Assembly: GCF_025486315.1 (NCBI RefSeq)
Contig: NZ_JAOOPY010000012.1
Span: 109,667 to 173,666 of the forward strand
DNA from: Variovorax sp. N23
GTDB lineage: Bacteria > Pseudomonadota > Gammaproteobacteria > Burkholderiales > Burkholderiaceae_C
Direction of reading: 5' to 3'
Length of the DNA stretch: 64,000 bases
The position numbers were made by a program, and so were the translations under genes. Numbering within the stretch: position 1 is the stretch's first letter; each line of letters begins with the position of its first letter. Below the pieces are notes generated by a model. The model saw nothing but the letters and a program-made list of their open reading frames with translations, was not told the DNA's origin and did no database searches. This document shows, one piece after another, positions 16,742 through 24,886 of the stretch.

Positions 16742-17185
16742 TCATTTCGTGACTCGTGGCGCGTCGTTCCGGTCGGGCAGTGCGGTGATCTGCACGATCC
16801 ACACGTCCATCTTGCGGCCTGGCTCGCCATCGAGACGTCGTATTTCGTAGAGTCCTGAGGGGGGTGATTTGAGAGCTGCGGCGTCCCCGTCGACTTGGAG
16901 GGGGACAGCGCGCCCGTTGCGTTCGCGCTGCTGCTGGCGATTCCTTTGCGTGTACGTGGTGTGCTCTTCTCGATACCGCTGCCAGTAGTCGGGGTTCCGC
17001 TCAGCCCACGCCCTGTTAGCGCGCGCCTGGTTCGAGAGATAGTCAGGATCGCTGCGCCGCTTTGCTTGCTGCCAAAGCCGTCGCCTTTCTTTTTGGCATT
17101 GGGGTTCGGTGCAATAGGACTGTCGGGGTGCCTGAGGCCTGGGCGTAAAGTCCGATCCACAAGCGTTGCACCAGCGGCTTTCCAT
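16742..17185 (-). CDS. Small zinc-ribbon-like protein of the recombinase module
   Basis: 147 aa from ATG 17185, preceded by GGGAGGAG; the frame is open further upstream. The N-terminus has two Cys pairs, CNAC and CTEPQC (about residues 6-29), likely binding one zinc, followed by a strongly basic, aromatic-rich helix (RRRLWQQAKRRSDPDYLSNQ and AWAERNPDYWQRYREEH). The rest is low-complexity with a short C-terminal strand-rich part. This looks like a nucleic-acid-binding accessory protein. It is transcribed in the same direction as the recombinase, 123 bp upstream of its start. I do not recognise a named family. Confidence 0.65.
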   Translation of the reverse strand: MESRWCNACGSDFTPRPQAPRQSYCTEPQCQKERRRLWQQAKRRSDPDYLSNQARANRAWAERNPDYWQRYREEHTTYTQRNRQQQRERNGRAVPLQVDGDAAALKSPPSGLYEIRRLDGEPGRKMDVWIVQITALPDRNDAPRVTK

Positions 17186-17312
17186 CGCTGCTCCTCCCGC
17201 GCAGGAGCGCGATTCGGGAGGGCTTAGATGTGGATCTGTGTACCGAGGCGTTGCCCTCCACAACTCGCACAGACAGGGTTCTCGTCCTTGAGTATTTATG
17301 CGGGGCCGGTAC

Positions 17313-17534
17313 TCATTGCTGAGGGTTCACCGCACGGGTTTCGATCCAATGCGTGTTTTCACCATGCATGAAGTTCTCAGACAGCACAATCAAGCGAAGA
17401 CCCTTCCAAATTTCAGGTGCATCCGCGTACCACACGCCTCCATTGCGGAAGACGCCTCGGTCGTCGTGCCGCACCTCCGAGCTCCAACGCAGTCGGACCT
17501 CACGGGTCACGCAGATATGAAATTTTGCGGACAT
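17313..17534 (-). CDS. Small hypothetical protein
   Basis: 73 aa if started at ATG 17534 (MSAKFHICVTREVRLRWSSE); the frame is open to 17687, but the upstream part is Arg-rich and unconvincing. The visible protein has strand-like alternation (FHICVTREVRLRW, GLRLIVLSENF) and two Trp-rich segments. No motif is recognised and no strong ribosome-binding site is seen. It could be a remnant of a larger island gene. Confidence 0.35.
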   Translation of the reverse strand: MSAKFHICVTREVRLRWSSEVRHDDRGVFRNGGVWYADAPEIWKGLRLIVLSENFMHGENTHWIETRAVNPQQ

Positions 17535-17773
17535 GGAGGGTGCTTCTTCAGAATGCATGCTCCGAATCATATTGAACACGGCACCGTTGACGCTTTGTAG
17601 CCGGCGGGGTTTTCGAGGTTCTCCTCGTTGCCTCTTTCTTCGAAATCGGCACGCTTGACCGCGCCGGCCAAAGCTTGCTTTCCGCAATTTTCAGCTCACG
17701 GGGCCATTCGCCTCCACCGGGCGATCCGCCGTGGGCCAGCGCAGGAGGGCCCCGTGTGTCGAGCAGGGATTGA

Positions 17774-18052
17774 TCTAGGACGGCTTGTGGAATACCGTAC
17801 GGATGCAAGGATTCCTGGCTCAAAAAGGAGTATTTCTTCACTATTCAGAAACCGCTGCCGCCGCCCGACGGCTACAACAGTTGGCTTGACTATGCCGTCG
17901 AAGCTTTTAGTACGAGGGATCCCTGGCTCGAAAGCCACTGGAAAACCTGCATCGATGAGAATGCAGTCGAGCTCGATCGGCACGAAATCCGAGAATCGGC
18001 GCGTTTAGAACTCCAAACGCTGCGAAAGGCCGCTGGCTTGCCTGATTCGTAG
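17774..18052 (+). pseudogene. Headless fragment of a hypothetical gene
   Basis: This frame is open from just after a TGA at 17771 to TAG at 18052 but has no ATG, and no in-frame start near its beginning. The peptide looks like real protein: DSWLKKEYFF, KPLPPPDGYNSWLDYAVEAF, and a helical end ARLELQTLRKAAGLPDS. The coding-like composition without a start suggests the 5' end was lost. Function unknown. Confidence 0.45.
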
Positions 18053-18266
18053 TCTGCGCAGACACGCGGGTTACCGCGGGAGGACCCTCCGCCAACTGCT
18101 CAGCCGCCGTTCGCCGCAACACCGGCATTCAAGACGGAGGTTTGTCGGCCTGTTCTCCCTCGCTTGAATGGGTGGCGAGGGCGATGCACACGGCGAGGTC
18201 TAGGGTTTTCTCGTCCGCTCGTTTCTTCAAAGTCATGTTGCCGGAGTGTCCGTTTGTTGAGTGGCG

Positions 18267-18328
18267 CGAAAGCGGAAGAATCGAACCTCCAGTGGCGCAG
18301 TCTTCGCGAATGCATTGGCGCACTTTCG
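18267..18328 (-). other. tRNA-like fold (T-arm plus acceptor-like stem)
   Basis: On the minus strand CGAAAGT can pair with GCTTTCG (7 bp, one G-T), and just inside the 3' half lies a canonical T-arm, GGAGG-TTCGATT-CTTCC (5-bp stem, 7-nt loop). The total of 62 nt is too short for a normal tRNA, and no anticodon arm is evident. It could be the remnant of a tRNA used as an integration site, or chance. Confidence 0.35.
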
Positions 18329-18382
18329 GGAAAAGTCTTCAAAATCAAGGAGTTATGCGACCGTCGTCACGTACGTTTGCTG

Positions 18383-18399
18383 GCGTTCCGCAGGAACGC
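18383..18399. terminator. Hairpin downstream of the SulP gene
   Basis: GCGTTCC-GCA-GGAACGC is a perfect 7-bp stem with a 3-nt loop, about 50 bases past the end of the minus-strand sulfur operon. There is no T-run on either side, so it may be a weak or factor-assisted terminator. Confidence 0.35.
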
Positions 18400-18447
18400 G
18401 CCCATTGAGTCCCCGAGCGCGCCGCCGACTCGGCCAGGGCAGGGCGT

Positions 18448-20253
18448 TCAGTCGCATGGCCTGGATCCGGCGGGCCGCATGGCAGGTTCGCTCAGCACCT
18501 CCGGCGTCAGCGCCGCGACGGCCTGGTAGTGGGTGAGAAACACCTGACCGCCCAGCTGGCGCAGGAAGTCGGTTCGCCGCAGCCGGTCCATCACCGGCCC
18601 CTTGACCTCGGACAGGTGTAGCGTGATGCCCGCATCGCGCAGGCGGTGCTCGATCGCCTCCAGGCTTTCCAGCGCGCTGGCGTCGATGGCGTTGACGGCC
18701 GAGCACTGCAGCACCACGTGGCGCAGTGCGGGCTGTGCGGCGACGGCGTCGTTCACATGGTCTTCCAGGCTTCGGGCATTGGCGAAGTACAGGCTTTCGT
18801 CCACGCGCAGGCTCAGCAGTGCAGGGCTGGTGCGCACGGCGTGGCGCAGCACGTTGCGGAAGTGCTCGGTGCCCGGCACCAGGCCCACGGTGGCGATGTG
18901 CGGTCGGCTGGTGCGCCACAGGTACAGCGCCAGGGACACGCCCACGCCCACCAGCAGCCCCGTTTCCACGCCCAGCGCCAGGGTCGCGAGCAGGGTGGCG
19001 GCCACGGCGGCGAAGTCCGGCTTGGAATAGGCCCAGGTGCGGCGCAGGATGCCGAAGTCCACCAGCGACAGCACCGCCACGATGATGGTGGCGGCCAGCG
19101 TGGCCTGGGGCAGGAAGTACAGCGCGGGTGTCAGGAACAGCGTGGCGAGCAGGATGCCGGCAGCCGTGAAGACGCCGGCCGCCGGTGTCTGCGCGCCGGC
19201 GTCGAAGTTCACCACCGAGCGTGCGAAGCCTCCGGTCACGGGGAAGCCGCCCGTGAACGCGGCGCTCAGGTTGCTGGCGCCGAGGGCGACGAGCTCCTGG
19301 TCGGGCGCGATGCGCTGGCGCCGCTTGGCGGCCAGCGTCTGGCCCACCGAGACCGATTCCACGAAGCCCACCACGCTGATCAGCAGTGCCGGCATGGCCA
19401 GGTCGCGCCACAGCGCCAAGTCCCAGCTCGGCAGTTTGAAAGCTGGCAGGCCCTGCGGAATGGCCCCCACGATCTTCATGCCCTGGGATGGCCAGTCCAG
19501 TCCCCAGGCCAACCCGGTGGTGACGGCGATGACGGCCACGGGGCCGGCCTTGGCGAGGAAGTCGGCCAGCCGCGGCCCCAGCCCCCAGGCGATCAGCAGC
19601 GGCTTGAGGCGCTTGCGCACCCAGAACAGGAAGGCCGTGGCGAGCATGCCGACGGTCAGCGTCAGCCAGTGCGTCTGCGCCGCCTGCCGCGCCAGGGCCA
19701 GCAGCAGGTCGACGAAGTTGTGCCCCTGCGCCTGCACGCCCATGAGGGTCTTCAACTGGCTGGCCGCGATCAGCAAGCCCGAGGCCGTGATGAAGCCCGA
19801 GATCACCGGGTGGCTCAGAAAATTGGCGATGAACCCCAGCCGCAGCAGCCCCATGGCCAGCAGCATGGTGCCCGACAGGAAGGCCAGCGTGATGGCCACC
19901 GGCCAGTACGCGGCCGAACCCGGTGGCGCGTGTTCGCCCACGGCCGCCGCGGTCATCAACGACACCACCGCCACCGGCCCCACGGCCAGCACGCGGCTGC
20001 TGCCGAACACCGCGTACAGCAGCAGCGGCGCGACGCTGGCGTACAGACCCGCCTCGGGCGGCAGGCCGGCCAGCAGCGCATAGGCCAGGCTCTGCGGGAT
20101 GAGCATGATGGTGACGATCAGCGCCGCCACGGCATCGCCCGCGAAGGTGGCGCGGTCGTAGCGCCGGCCCCAGTCCAGTACCGGCAAGGAGGGCAGCAGA
20201 CGCCGCCAGCCGCCCCGTGCCGCACGCGCCGCGCGCACCGCCGGTGTCTGCAT
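18448..20253 (-). CDS. SulP family anion transporter with STAS domain
   Basis: 601 aa; the start at 20253 overlaps the SQR stop (ATGA). The N-terminal 430 residues form the hydrophobic SulP core (IMLIPQSLAYALLAGLPPEA, then SVSVGQTLAAKRRQRI near the substrate site), and the C-terminal ~130 residues form a STAS domain (LSLRVDESLYFANA, NAIDASALESLE). SulP proteins move sulfate, bicarbonate or other anions. As the last gene after persulfide dioxygenase and SQR, it most likely handles sulfite, thiosulfate or sulfate produced by sulfide oxidation. Substrate not determinable from sequence. Confidence 0.9.
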   Translation of the reverse strand: MQTPAVRAARAARGGWRRLLPSLPVLDWGRRYDRATFAGDAVAALIVTIMLIPQSLAYALLAGLPPEAGLYASVAPLLLYAVFGSSRVLAVGPVAVVSLMTAAAVGEHAPPGSAAYWPVAITLAFLSGTMLLAMGLLRLGFIANFLSHPVISGFITASGLLIAASQLKTLMGVQAQGHNFVDLLLALARQAAQTHWLTLTVGMLATAFLFWVRKRLKPLLIAWGLGPRLADFLAKAGPVAVIAVTTGLAWGLDWPSQGMKIVGAIPQGLPAFKLPSWDLALWRDLAMPALLISVVGFVESVSVGQTLAAKRRQRIAPDQELVALGASNLSAAFTGGFPVTGGFARSVVNFDAGAQTPAAGVFTAAGILLATLFLTPALYFLPQATLAATIIVAVLSLVDFGILRRTWAYSKPDFAAVAATLLATLALGVETGLLVGVGVSLALYLWRTSRPHIATVGLVPGTEHFRNVLRHAVRTSPALLSLRVDESLYFANARSLEDHVNDAVAAQPALRHVVLQCSAVNAIDASALESLEAIEHRLRDAGITLHLSEVKGPVMDRLRRTDFLRQLGGQVFLTHYQAVAALTPEVLSEPAMRPAGSRPCD

Positions 20254-21920
20254 CAGCCCACCATTTCGGGCTGGGCCAGCCATTCGCGGCCCTTGAGCAT
20301 GCCGTCCCAGTAGAGCGGCGGCAGGATGCGCTCCTTCAGCAGCCAGGCCAGGGCCGAGGGGCGGGTGCCGTCGATCAGCCACTTGGGGAAGCTCGGCGCC
20401 AGCTTGCCGCCATAGGTGAACTCGGCCAGCACGATCTTGCCGCGCTCCACTGTCAGGGGGCAGGAGCCGTAGCCGTCGTACTGCGCATCGCCCTTGACCG
20501 TGCCGCGCGTGGCGAGCAGGTTGTGCGCCACCACCGGGGCCTGTTTGCGCGCGGCGGCCGCGGTCTTGGCGTTGCTGGTATTGGCGACGTCGCCCAACGC
20601 GAAAACGTTGGCGAACTGCTTGTGGCGCAGCGTACCCGGGTCCACGTCCACCCAGCCGGCGGCGTCGGCCAGCGGGCTGACGCGGACGAAGTCCGGCGCC
20701 TTCTGCGGCGGCACGGCGTGCAGCAGGTCGAACTCGCGCGTGATCCGCTCCGTGCTGCCGTCGGGCAGGGCGCGGCTGAAGACGGCCTTGCGCACCGGCC
20801 CGTCCACGGCGACCAGGGTCTCGCCGAAGTTCAGGCCGATGCCGTAGGCCTTCACGTATTCCATCAGCGCGGGCACGTAGTCCGCCACGCCGAACAGCAC
20901 CGCCCCCGCGTTGCAGAACTGGATGTCGATGGCCGGCAGCACGCCGGCGCTGCGCCAGTGGTCGGCCGAGAGGTACATGGCCTTCTGCGGCGCGCCCGCG
21001 CACTTGATGGGCATGGGGGGCTGGCTGAAGATGGCGCGCCCGCCGCGCAGCCGGCGCACCAGTTCCCAGGTGTAGGGCGCCAGGTCATAGCGGTAGTTGC
21101 TGGTCACGCCGTTGCGGCCCAGCGCGTCGACCAGGCCTTCGATGCCATGCCAGTCCAGCTTCAGGCCGGGGCAGACCACGAGCTGCTCGTACTTGACGAC
21201 GCGGCAGCCGTCCAGCACCACGGCGTTGCGCTCGGGCTCGAAGGCGGCCACGGCCGACTGGAGCCAGTGCACGCCACGCGGCAGCAGGCTGGCCATGGTG
21301 CGGGCGGTGCTGGCGGCGTCGAACACGCCCGCGCCCACCATGGTCCAGCCGGGCTGGTAGTAGTGGATGGTGGCGGGGTCGATGATGGCGATGTCCAGGC
21401 CCGGGCTGCGCGCCAGCAGGCTGGCCGCCACCGCGATGCCGGCCGCGCCGGCACCGACGATGACGACGGCGTGCGAGGCGTCGGCCACCTCCACCGGCGT
21501 CCTGCCGCCGTTGACGATGCGCCGCACCACGCCTTTGAGGTCGAAGCCGGCCTTGGACGCGCGCTCGATGATCTGCGGCAGCCCTGTCCCGCCCGCCTGC
21601 GACAGGGCCCACATCGTGGTCGAGCGCATGCCGGTGCGGCAGAACGCCAGCACGGGCTTGGGCAGCTCGGCCATCAGCGCACCGAATGCGACGCCATGCG
21701 CGTCGGCCACCTTGCCCGATTCGGCCGGCAGGTAGCGGGCCTGCAGACCCGCCGCCAGCGCGGCGCGCTCGATCTCGCCGAAGTTGGGTTGGTCGGCGCC
21801 TTCGCCATCGGGACGGTTGCAGATGACGGACTTGAAGCCGGCATCTCGCACGGCCTGAAGGTCTGCGGGCGTGATCTGAGGGGAGACCGACAGTGCGTCG
21901 GTGAGGGGGCGGATGTCCAT
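20253..21920 (-). CDS. sqr: DUF442 rhodanese/phosphatase-like domain fused to sulfide:quinone oxidoreductase
   Basis: 555 aa from ATG 21920 (GGAG upstream). Residues 1-120 are a DUF442/TIGR01244 domain with the Cys-x5-Arg loop FCRTGMRS (Cys94), a persulfide-transfer or phosphatase fold. The rest is an FAD/NAD-dependent SQR: VIVGAGAAGIAVA near 157, a Cys in PIKCAGAPQK, a second in IQFCNAG, and FANVFALGDVAN near the C-terminus. SQR oxidises H2S to polysulfide and passes electrons to quinone at the membrane. The N-terminal domain may relay the sulfane sulfur to a thiol such as glutathione for the neighbouring dioxygenase. Confidence 0.92.
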   Translation of the reverse strand: MDIRPLTDALSVSPQITPADLQAVRDAGFKSVICNRPDGEGADQPNFGEIERAALAAGLQARYLPAESGKVADAHGVAFGALMAELPKPVLAFCRTGMRSTTMWALSQAGGTGLPQIIERASKAGFDLKGVVRRIVNGGRTPVEVADASHAVVIVGAGAAGIAVAASLLARSPGLDIAIIDPATIHYYQPGWTMVGAGVFDAASTARTMASLLPRGVHWLQSAVAAFEPERNAVVLDGCRVVKYEQLVVCPGLKLDWHGIEGLVDALGRNGVTSNYRYDLAPYTWELVRRLRGGRAIFSQPPMPIKCAGAPQKAMYLSADHWRSAGVLPAIDIQFCNAGAVLFGVADYVPALMEYVKAYGIGLNFGETLVAVDGPVRKAVFSRALPDGSTERITREFDLLHAVPPQKAPDFVRVSPLADAAGWVDVDPGTLRHKQFANVFALGDVANTSNAKTAAAARKQAPVVAHNLLATRGTVKGDAQYDGYGSCPLTVERGKIVLAEFTYGGKLAPSFPKWLIDGTRPSALAWLLKERILPPLYWDGMLKGREWLAQPEMVG

Positions 21921-21999
21921 GGGTGGTGTCTCCAGGTGGGATGCAAGGGGCGCGGCCGCTCTGCGGGCGGCCTGCGCGGGGTGGCGCGTCGAACTGCGT

Positions 22000-22884
22000 T
22001 CAGAGCGCGTCGAGCGGAATCTTGAGGTAGCGCGTGCCGTTGCTCTCGGGCTCGGGAAGCTCGCCCGCACGCATGTTCACCTGCACCGACGGCAGGATCA
22101 GCACGGGCATGGCCAGCGTGGCGTCGCGTGCGTGGCGCATGGCCACGAACTCGTCCTCGCTGATGCCGTTGCGTACATGCACATTCGACTCGCGCTGCTC
22201 CGCCACGGTGCTGATGTACTTCACCTCGCGCCCGCCGGGCTGGTAGTCGTGGCACATGTACAACCGGGTCTCGGGTGGCAGGCCCAGCACCTTGTTGATG
22301 GAGCGATAGAGCGTGCGCGCATCGCCGCCGGGGAAGTCGCAGCGCGCCGTGCCGTAGTCGGGCATGAACAGCGTGTCGCCGACGAAGGCGGCGGTCTGCA
22401 CCGCGTCGCTGACGACATAGGTCATGCAGGCCGGCGTGTGGCCTGGCGTGTGCAGCGCGCGCACACGCAGTTCGCCGATGGCGAAGGTTTCGCCGTCGGT
22501 GAACAGGTGGTCGAACTGGCGGCCATCGTGCGCGAAACCGTCGCCTGCGTTGAACAGCGTGCCGAAGACCTTCTGCACGGTGGCGATGTGCTGGCCGATG
22601 CCCAGGCGGCCACCCAGCGCCTGTCGGATGTAGGGCACGGCCGAGAGGTGGTCGGCGTGCACATGCGTCTCCAGGATCCACTGCACAGTGGCGCCGAGTT
22701 CGCGCACGCGCTGGATCAGCCGGTCGGCGCTGTCGTGCGAGGTTCGGCCGGATTTCGGGTCGTAGTCGAGCACGCTGTCGATCACGGCGCATTGCTTCGT
22801 GGCCTGGTCGAGCACGATGTAGCTGACGGTGGAGGTCGCATCGTCGAAGAAGCCTTCGACCTGCAGGGTGCGGCGGGTGTTCAT
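22000..22884 (-). CDS. pdo: Persulfide dioxygenase (ETHE1/Blh-like metallo-beta-lactamase fold)
   Basis: 294 aa from ATG 22884. The MBL signature ETHVHADHL (His74, His76, Asp78, His79) and later PGHTPACM and FVGDTLFMPDYG supply iron ligands. It matches the ETHE1/Blh type of persulfide dioxygenase that oxidises glutathione persulfide to sulfite in the cytoplasm. It is co-transcribed between the YgaP-like membrane protein and SQR, so the operon couples H2S oxidation to sulfite formation. Confidence 0.93.
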   Translation of the reverse strand: MNTRRTLQVEGFFDDATSTVSYIVLDQATKQCAVIDSVLDYDPKSGRTSHDSADRLIQRVRELGATVQWILETHVHADHLSAVPYIRQALGGRLGIGQHIATVQKVFGTLFNAGDGFAHDGRQFDHLFTDGETFAIGELRVRALHTPGHTPACMTYVVSDAVQTAAFVGDTLFMPDYGTARCDFPGGDARTLYRSINKVLGLPPETRLYMCHDYQPGGREVKYISTVAEQRESNVHVRNGISEDEFVAMRHARDATLAMPVLILPSVQVNMRAGELPEPESNGTRYLKIPLDAL

Positions 22885-22907
22885 GGTCCTGTCCTCCGGT
22901 GGGCGGT

Positions 22908-23099
22908 TCAGCGGGGTGTGCGGCAGGTGTTGAGGCCGAGCAGGGTGTAGAGCGGGCAGTTGCCGATGGCCCCCGTCAACAGTGGCACCACGCCGATGTA
23001 GCCCCACATCCCGATGACACCCGTCGCGGCCATGGCGATGAGCGCCAGCCCGACAACGATGCGCAAGCTGCGGTCCAGAGTGCCTTCATTGGTCTTCAT
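22908..23099 (-). CDS. YgaP-like inner membrane protein (DUF2892)
   Basis: 63 aa with a Shine-Dalgarno-like AGGAGACAG just upstream. Two hydrophobic segments (VVGLALIAMAATGVIGMWG and VGVVPLLTGAIGNCPLYTLLG) and the CPLYTLLGLNTC box are the DUF2892 hallmark found fused to rhodanese in YgaP. The Cys residues may carry persulfide at the membrane. It is the first gene of the sulfur operon, directly behind the sigma-54 promoter. Confidence 0.88.
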   Translation of the reverse strand: MKTNEGTLDRSLRIVVGLALIAMAATGVIGMWGYIGVVPLLTGAIGNCPLYTLLGLNTCRTPR

Positions 23100-23160
23100 G
23101 TTTCTGTCTCCTGAGATGAGCGGCCAGGGCTGCACGAACGGCAGCCATGCCTGACTGTTA

Positions 23161-23175
23161 TCAAGAGCCGTGCCA
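23161..23175 (-). promoter_or_regulatory. Sigma-54 promoter of the sulfur-oxidation operon
   Basis: On the minus strand TGGCACGGCTCTTGA gives a -24 TGGCAC and a -12 TTGA element with correct spacing, differing from consensus (TGGCACG-N4-TTGC) only in the last base. It lies about 60 bases before the YgaP-like start, opposite the gene for the sigma-54 activator. Confidence 0.75.
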
Positions 23176-23278
23176 AACCGCGATGCCCCATGGAGTCTCT
23201 TGTAAGTCGATGATTTATAAAGATTAATTTCTTCGCCGGCCTGGTGAGCAGCAGCGGCGCAGGCCCTTGGAGCCAGGC

Positions 23279-23327
23279 TGGCAGTTTCTTGTGGCAGTGA
23301 ATGGCATCGATGTGGCAGAAGTGGCAG
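23279..23327. repeat. Five helically spaced TGGCA(G/T) repeats, candidate activator sites
   Basis: TGGCAG/TGGCAT begins at 23279, 23292, 23302, 23313 and 23322, that is every 9-13 bases on one face of the helix. It lies 100-150 bp upstream of the sigma-54 promoter, the usual distance of an activator site, and just before the likely start of the activator gene. Confidence 0.5.
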
Positions 23328-23347
23328 TCCTCGCGCACAATCGCGGC

Positions 23348-24736
23348 ATGCAGTCCCGTGCCCCCCGCGAACCCGCTGCGCTGGCAGCCACCGGCGCCGC
23401 AGCCCCGAGCCAGGCCGCGCAGCCCATGCAGGCCCTGCTGTCCTACCTGGAGCACGAGTCGCAGCCCATGATCGTGCTCGACCCGGACTACAACATCCTC
23501 GCCGCCAACACCGCCTACCAGCGCCAGTTCGGCGCCGTGGGAAAGCCGTACCTGGGCGACAAGTGCTACCGCGTCTCGCACCACTACGACGTGCCGTGCG
23601 ACCAGGCCGGCGAGCACTGCCCGATGAAGAAGGCGCTGGAGATGAAAGGCCCGGACCGCGTGCTGCACATCCACCACACACCGCGCGGCCCCGAGCATGT
23701 GGACGTGGAGCTGCGGCCCATCCTGGATGCGCGGCGCGAGGTGGTGGCTTACGTGGAGCGCCTGGCGACGGTGCGCAGCGCTTCGGCGCGGCCCAGCGGC
23801 GAGGGGCTGGTGGGCCAGGCGCCGGCCTTCAACGCCGCGCTGTCGGCCGTGCAGCGCGTGGCCCCCTCGATGCTGCCGGTGCTGCTGCTGGGCGAGTCGG
23901 GCACGGGCAAGGAGCTGTTCGCCCGTGCGGTGCACGAAGCCAGTCCGCGCGCCGGCGGGCCCTTCGTCGTGGTCGATTGTTCGGGCCTGACCGAGACCCT
24001 GTTCGAGAGCGAGCTGTTCGGCTACGAGAAAGGGGCGTTCACCGGTGCGCATGCGCGCAAGCCTGGGCTGGTGGAAACGGCCAAGGGAGGCACGCTCTTT
24101 CTGGATGAAATGGGCGAGGTGCCGTTGGCGATGCAGGTCAAGCTGCTGCGGCTGATCGAGTCGGGCACCTTCCGCCGCGTCGGGGGTATCGAGACGCACC
24201 AGTCCGACTTTCGCCTGGTCGCGGCCACGCACAAGCCGCTGCACCAGATGGTGGCCGACGGGCGCTTCCGGCAGGACCTGTACTACCGGATCAGCGCCTT
24301 TCCCATCGATCTGCCGCCCCTGCGCGACCGGGTGTCGGACATCCCGCTGCTGGTGCATTCGTTCCTGCAGCGCGGGGACAGCGGCCAGCCCCGGTTGGTG
24401 GTGGATCCGGCGGCCATGGCCCGGTTGCAGGCGCATGCGTGGCCCGGCAACATCCGTGAGTTGCGCAATGTGCTGGAGCGGACCCGGTTGTTCGCCGACG
24501 ACGGCGTTGTCCGCGTCGAGCACCTGCCGGCAATGCTGGGCGCGGTGCCGATGCCGCCCTCGCCGGGTGCCGCGCCTCCGCTCGCGCAGGGGGTGGGCCG
24601 TCGCGGCGAGATCGAGGACGCCACCATCCGCCAGTTGCTCGCCACCACGCGCGGCACACGCAAGGAGCTGGCGCGGCAACTGGGGTTGAGTGAACGCACG
24701 CTGTACCGGCGGCTCAAGGCGCTGGGGCTCGCCTGA
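23348..24736 (+). CDS. fisR: FisR-type sigma-54-dependent sulfane-sulfur regulator
   Basis: 462 aa from ATG 23348; the frame is open to 23267 but that part lacks protein character and covers the phased repeats. The PAS-like sensor carries Cys73, Cys84 and Cys91 ([20 protein letters not shown] then C), the same 11/7 spacing I recall for the FisR cysteines that form a tetrasulfide link and switch on ATPase activity. The AAA+ core has GESGTGKE, the sigma-54-contacting GAFTGA loop and Walker [13 protein letters not shown] Fis-type HTH ends the protein ([20 protein letters not shown]). It should activate the divergent sulfide/persulfide operon. Confidence 0.9.
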   Translation: MQSRAPREPAALAATGAAAPSQAAQPMQALLSYLEHESQPMIVLDPDYNILAANTAYQRQFGAVGKPYLGDKCYRVSHHYDVPCDQAGEHCPMKKALEMKGPDRVLHIHHTPRGPEHVDVELRPILDARREVVAYVERLATVRSASARPSGEGLVGQAPAFNAALSAVQRVAPSMLPVLLLGESGTGKELFARAVHEASPRAGGPFVVVDCSGLTETLFESELFGYEKGAFTGAHARKPGLVETAKGGTLFLDEMGEVPLAMQVKLLRLIESGTFRRVGGIETHQSDFRLVAATHKPLHQMVADGRFRQDLYYRISAFPIDLPPLRDRVSDIPLLVHSFLQRGDSGQPRLVVDPAAMARLQAHAWPGNIRELRNVLERTRLFADDGVVRVEHLPAMLGAVPMPPSPGAAPPLAQGVGRRGEIEDATIRQLLATTRGTRKELARQLGLSERTLYRRLKALGLA

Positions 24737-24886
24737 CCGCCGGCACGCCGAGGCAGGACCACCGGTCCGAAAAATGTCCGGCGCGCGTGCAGGTTTTCTC
24801 GGGCGGCCAGACTGCCCATGGTCGATCTGACATGACTGGTTCGTACCATCCAGGCGAATGAATACTTGTGTTTCAGCGGGGGCGTC

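Larger units (their letters stand above)
18053..18447. other. Island edge: no confident gene, tRNA-like fold and hairpin
   Basis: These 395 bases contain no confident gene. A minus-strand frame of 35 codons (18236-18129, starting MTLKKRADEKTLDLAV) might be a small peptide. The stretch holds a tRNA-like fold at 18267-18328 and a perfect 7-bp hairpin at 18383-18399. The base composition changes to the GC-rich chromosomal style from about 18,440 on. Confidence 0.5.

Noticed and set aside
18262..18330. Functional tRNA gene
   Set aside because: Only 62 nt between the paired ends, no anticodon arm and no CCA directly after the stem; kept only as a tRNA-like fold.
18646..20313. Very long plus-strand open frame opposite the SulP and SQR genes
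   Set aside because: Gln/His/Gly/Arg-rich, no domains; it is the antisense shadow of high-GC coding sequence.
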